Shown here piece by piece: positions 43,432 to 45,368 of a DNA stretch of 45,368 bases. This stretch comes from Gammaproteobacteria bacterium (lineage in GTDB: Bacteria; Pseudomonadota; Gammaproteobacteria; Steroidobacterales; Steroidobacteraceae), in contig JABCZO010000034.1 of the NCBI GenBank assembly GCA_013289615.1, positions 1-45,368 of the forward strand, given 5' to 3'. Under the pieces are notes generated by a model. That model saw only the letters and a program-made list of their open reading frames with translations. It was not told where the DNA came from and did no database searches. The position numbers and the translations under genes were made by a program. Positions within the stretch are counted from its first letter, which is position 1. Every line of letters starts with the position of its first letter.

Positions 43432-43492
43432 TCCGCGCCTTTTCAAATTCCATTCCCGGGACGGCCCGCACCGCGGGTACGCAAGTGACATG

Positions 43493-43921
43493 ATGAAGAC
43501 TGAATTCGCCAAGCCGGCGAGTGTACGCGGCGATTGGTATGTGATTGATGCCAGTGGGAAAACGCTCGGCCGCCTGGCCTCGCGCATCGCGCTGCGGCTC
43601 AAGGGTAAGCACAAGGCTGACTACAGCCCGCACGTGAACATGGGCGATCACATTGTGGTGCTGCATGCCGAGAAGATCGCGGTGACCGGCAACAAGCTGG
43701 ACGACAAGCTGTATCACCACCACACCGGCTACCTGGGCAATCTCAAGACCATCGCCCTCGGCAAGCTGCTGAAGGAGCACCCGGAGCGCGCACTCGAATT
43801 CGCGATCAAGGGCATGCTGCCGAAGACCACGCTCGGCCGCAGCATGTTCCGCAAGCTGCACGTATTTGCCGGCGACAAGCATCCGCATACGGCACAGCAG
43901 CCGAAACCGCTGGAAATCTGA
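43493..43921 (+). CDS. rplM: 50S ribosomal protein uL13
   Basis: The 142-residue protein ([66 protein letters not shown] and the QQPKPLEI end) matches uL13 in sequence and exact E. coli length. Two ATGs are adjacent (43490 and 43493); I use the second because it aligns with E. coli MKT. uL13 is an early 50S assembly protein. It is followed 14 nt later by rpsI. Confidence 0.97.
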   Translation: MKTEFAKPASVRGDWYVIDASGKTLGRLASRIALRLKGKHKADYSPHVNMGDHIVVLHAEKIAVTGNKLDDKLYHHHTGYLGNLKTIALGKLLKEHPERALEFAIKGMLPKTTLGRSMFRKLHVFAGDKHPHTAQQPKPLEI

Positions 43922-43935
43922 CAGGAATACACGAC

Positions 43936-44328
43936 ATGGCAGCGACCCCGAATTATGGTACCGGCCGGCGCAAGAGCGCCGCGGCGCGCGTTTATATGCA
44001 GCCCGGTACCGGCCGCATCACGATCAATGAGCGCCCGATCGACGAGTTCTTCGGCCGCGAGACCGGCCGCATGATCGTGCGCCAGCCGCTCGAGGTGGTG
44101 CAGCTCACGTCCAAGTTCGACATCAAGGTGCACGTCACCGGCGGCGGCATCACCGGCCAGGCGGGGGCAATCCGGCACGGGATTGCCCGCGCGTTGATTC
44201 GTTACGATGAGGCGCTGCGCAAGCCACTGCGTCAGGCCGGCTTCGTTACGCGCGATGCGCGGGAAGTGGAACGCAAGAAGGTCGGTCGCCGCAAAGCTCG
44301 TCGCGGCACGCAGTACTCGAAGCGTTGA
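43936..44328 (+). CDS. rpsI: 30S ribosomal protein uS9
   Basis: The 130-residue uS9 has [18 protein letters not shown], the [23 protein letters not shown] core and the basic C-terminal tail ending RRGTQYSKR, whose last Arg contacts P-site tRNA. It pairs with rplM as in most bacteria. A tRNA gene starts 6 nt after its stop codon. Confidence 0.97.
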   Translation: MAATPNYGTGRRKSAAARVYMQPGTGRITINERPIDEFFGRETGRMIVRQPLEVVQLTSKFDIKVHVTGGGITGQAGAIRHGIARALIRYDEALRKPLRQAGFVTRDAREVERKKVGRRKARRGTQYSKR

Positions 44329-44334
44329 TCCTGC

Positions 44335-44408
44335 TGGGGGATCGTCTAGTGGTAGGACCGCGGACTCTGACTCCGCTAACCTAGGTTCGAATCCTAGTCC
44401 CCCAGCCA
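44335..44408 (+). tRNA. tRNA-Gln (anticodon CUG)
   Basis: A complete cloverleaf is visible: acceptor TGGGGGA pairs with TCCCCCA (44335-44341 with 44398-44404), with a D arm at 44344-44358 and an anticodon stem GCGGA/TCCGC around loop CTCTGAC. The anticodon CTG is at 44367-44369 and the T arm is CTAGG-TTCGAAT-CCTAG. Discriminator G and an encoded CCA follow. It reads CAG and closely resembles E. coli tRNA-Gln. Only 6 nt separate it from the rpsI stop, so it is probably cut from the rplM-rpsI transcript. Confidence 0.97.
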
Positions 44409-44440
44409 CCACTCGCTGCCGCTTTGTATAACTTGCAATG

Positions 44441-44459
44441 GCGCCGGCGAGTCCGGCGC
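44441..44459. terminator. Stem-loop between tRNA-Gln and rpiA, possibly bidirectional
   Basis: GCGCCGG (44441-44447) pairs perfectly with CCGGCGC (44453-44459) around CGAGT. It sits between the convergent tRNA and rpiA, immediately beyond the rpiA stop. Neither strand has a long T-run, so it would be a weak terminator. Confidence 0.45.
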
Positions 44460-44460
44460 T

Positions 44461-45147
44461 TCAGATAAATTCCACTCCGCCGGAGGCGCCGATCACCAAC
44501 AGATCGGCCGGGCGCGCGGCAAACAGTCCGACCGTCACGACCCCGGTGATCTGATTGATGGCCGCCTCGAGCGCCATCGGATCGGCGATCGCCAGATCAT
44601 GTAGGTCAAGAATGTGATTGCCGTTGTCGGTGGTGGTGCCTTCACGCCACACCGGCCGGCCGCCCAAGCTGGCCAGGCGCCGGGCGACGTAGCAGCGTGC
44701 CATCGGGATCACCTCTACCGGTAATGGAAAGCGCCCGAGGGTCTCGACCAGCTTGCTGTCGTCGACGATGCAGACGAAACGATCGGCCGCGGCGGCGATG
44801 ATCTTCTCGCGCGTCAATGCGGCGCCGCCGCCCTTGATCAGCACACGAGCGCGGGTGGCTTCGTCCGCACCATCGATATAAAGCGGCAGATCGGGCACCT
44901 CGTTGAGATCCAGGATCGGCGTGCCGAGGGCGCGCAAGCGCGCGCTGGAGCCTTCGGAACTCGATACCGCGCCGCGCAGCCGCGATGCCCAGCCGTCCGT
45001 TCCAAGCAGATCGATGAAGGCGTTGACGGTGGAACCGGTGCCGATGCCGAGGATCATGTCGTCGCGCAACATCGCGAGCGAGGCGCGCGCAGCGTGAAGT
45101 TTCTTGATCTGCCCCGCGTCGGCGACTGCTGCGGCTGGCTTTGTCAT
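44461..45147 (-). CDS. rpiA: Ribose-5-phosphate isomerase A
   Basis: The 228-residue enzyme interconverts ribose- and ribulose-5-phosphate. Conserved blocks are [30 protein letters not shown] with catalytic Glu, and DNGNHILDL. Length is close to the family's 219. The ATG is at 45147 and an in-frame alternative is not obvious. It converges on the tRNA gene and lies downstream of the lysine-rich 16-codon frame on the same strand. Confidence 0.97.
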   Translation of the reverse strand: MTKPAAAVADAGQIKKLHAARASLAMLRDDMILGIGTGSTVNAFIDLLGTDGWASRLRGAVSSSEGSSARLRALGTPILDLNEVPDLPLYIDGADEATRARVLIKGGGAALTREKIIAAAADRFVCIVDDSKLVETLGRFPLPVEVIPMARCYVARRLASLGGRPVWREGTTTDNGNHILDLHDLAIADPMALEAAINQITGVVTVGLFAARPADLLVIGASGGVEFI

Positions 45148-45178
45148 AGGCTTATCCGACGATCTTGGGCCGGATGCG

Positions 45179-45204
45179 ACAGTGCCCGCTTACGCGGGCA
45201 CTGT
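45179..45204 (-). other. Perfect 11-bp stem-loop upstream of rpiA
   Basis: Read on the minus strand, ACAGTGCCCGC pairs with GCGGGCACTGT around GTAA. It lies 31 bp before the rpiA ATG and about 60 bp after the small lysine-rich frame. No T-run follows on the rpiA strand, so it may be a leader structure, a processing site or a weak terminator of the upstream gene. Confidence 0.5.
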
Positions 45205-45217
45205 TTGAAGCTTGAGG

Positions 45218-45252
45218 TACGGCGAGCCAGGAACAATTCCGAGCCCGCCGTA
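45218..45252 (-). other. Second stem-loop between the 16-codon frame and rpiA
   Basis: TACGGCG (45218-45224) pairs with CGCCGTA (45246-45252), with inner GGAA/TTCC pairing. It starts 10 bp after the stop codon of the lysine-rich frame, next to the hairpin at 45179-45204, so the two form a tandem structured region. Confidence 0.4.
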
Positions 45253-45262
45253 TATGAAGGCC

Positions 45263-45313
45263 TTACTTCTTTTTCGAAGCTTTCTTTTTGGCCTTCTTCT
45301 TTGCTTTCGCCAT
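45263..45313 (-). CDS. Very small lysine-rich peptide (16 residues), candidate gene
   Basis: On the minus strand an ATG at 45313 opens MAKAKKKAKKKASKKK and ends with TAA at 45263. GGAG lies 8 nt before the ATG, and an in-frame TGA lies 18 nt upstream, so it is not the end of a larger gene. Lys is 10 of 16 residues, like the repeats in histone-H1-like bacterial proteins. A TATACT at 45349-45354 could be its -10. It is too short for standard gene finders. Nucleic-acid binding is an inference. Confidence 0.55.
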   Translation of the reverse strand: MAKAKKKAKKKASKKK

Positions 45314-45348
45314 GACTATATCTCCATGTCAGGTTAGTCCGGGGCCCG

Positions 45349-45354
45349 AGTATA
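45349..45354 (-). promoter_or_regulatory. Candidate -10 for the lysine-rich small frame
   Basis: TATACT on the minus strand would start a transcript about 30 nt before the ATG at 45313. The -35 region would fall at or beyond the window edge, so only half the promoter can be judged. Confidence 0.3.
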
Positions 45355-45368
45355 TACACGCGTTGCAA

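Noticed and set aside
45144..45368. 74-codon frame reaching the window edge on the - strand
   Set aside because: It covers the hairpins and the lysine-rich frame in another phase and shows no similarity; the small frame has the ribosome-binding site.

Overview
The window is chromosomal DNA from a GC-rich bacterium (I estimate a GC content in the mid-60s %). It carries a typical gammaproteobacterial core set: the spc/alpha ribosomal gene order ending in rpoA-rplQ, the miaB-ybeZ-ybeY-corC-lnt operon, leuS-lptE, holA-nadD-rsfS-rlmH, tldD and pmbA, DarP/YjgA, PurK/PurE, a Vfr/Clp-type CRP protein and Coq7. Coq7 implies aerobic ubiquinone synthesis. The CRP helix-turn-helix, the roughly 300-residue PurC and the GC content suggest a lineage near Xanthomonadales/Nevskiales/Steroidobacterales. 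Genus cannot be named from the sequence. I saw no rRNA, CRISPR array, transposase or phage gene, and no gene-free stretch over 300 bases.

Layout: (1) 1-7092, ribosomal proteins, SecY and RNA polymerase alpha on the + strand. (2) 7132-12157, mscL, a small lipoprotein, a GNAT protein whose 3' end overlaps uvrA, and the divergent uvrA/ssb pair. A 75-bp AT-rich perfect palindrome follows ssb. (3) 12436-19375, tRNA modification, ribosome/RNA maturation, lipoprotein acylation and a DegP-like protease. (4) 19435-22607, leuS and lptE; the lptE signal peptide is encoded by a 15-bp tandem repeat. (5) 22626-26827, a block of five genes lying between lptE and holA: a small HExxH protein, an orphan ParA/MinD-like ATPase, a membrane-anchored C13 (legumain/caspase-like) peptidase, a proline iminopeptidase and a HIT protein. 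(6) 26965-32921, holA, nadD, rsfS, rlmH, maf, a nitrilase-family amidase, tldD and a two-TM protein. (7) 33045-36328 on the - strand: an ExeA-like ATPase fused to an FHA domain, purK, purE and a shortened darP with no normal start codon, divergent from pmbA. (8) 37851-43310, a BrkB/YihY membrane protein, purC, a TerB-DnaJ protein, rpe, CRP and coq7. (9) 43493-45368, rplM-rpsI with tRNA-Gln(CUG) 6 nt downstream, rpiA, two stem-loops and an uncatalogued 16-codon lysine-rich reading frame with a good ribosome-binding site.

Most genes are housekeeping and sit in tightly overlapping operons (ATGA/GTGA junctions). The least ordinary signals are: four genes (leuS, rpe, coq7 and the ParA-like gene) with a -10-like hexamer exactly 6 nt before the ATG, suggesting leaderless mRNAs; the ATT/CTG start and missing C-terminal half of darP; the 75-bp palindrome; the repeat-encoded LptE signal peptide; and the ParA/C13 peptidase/zincin block.
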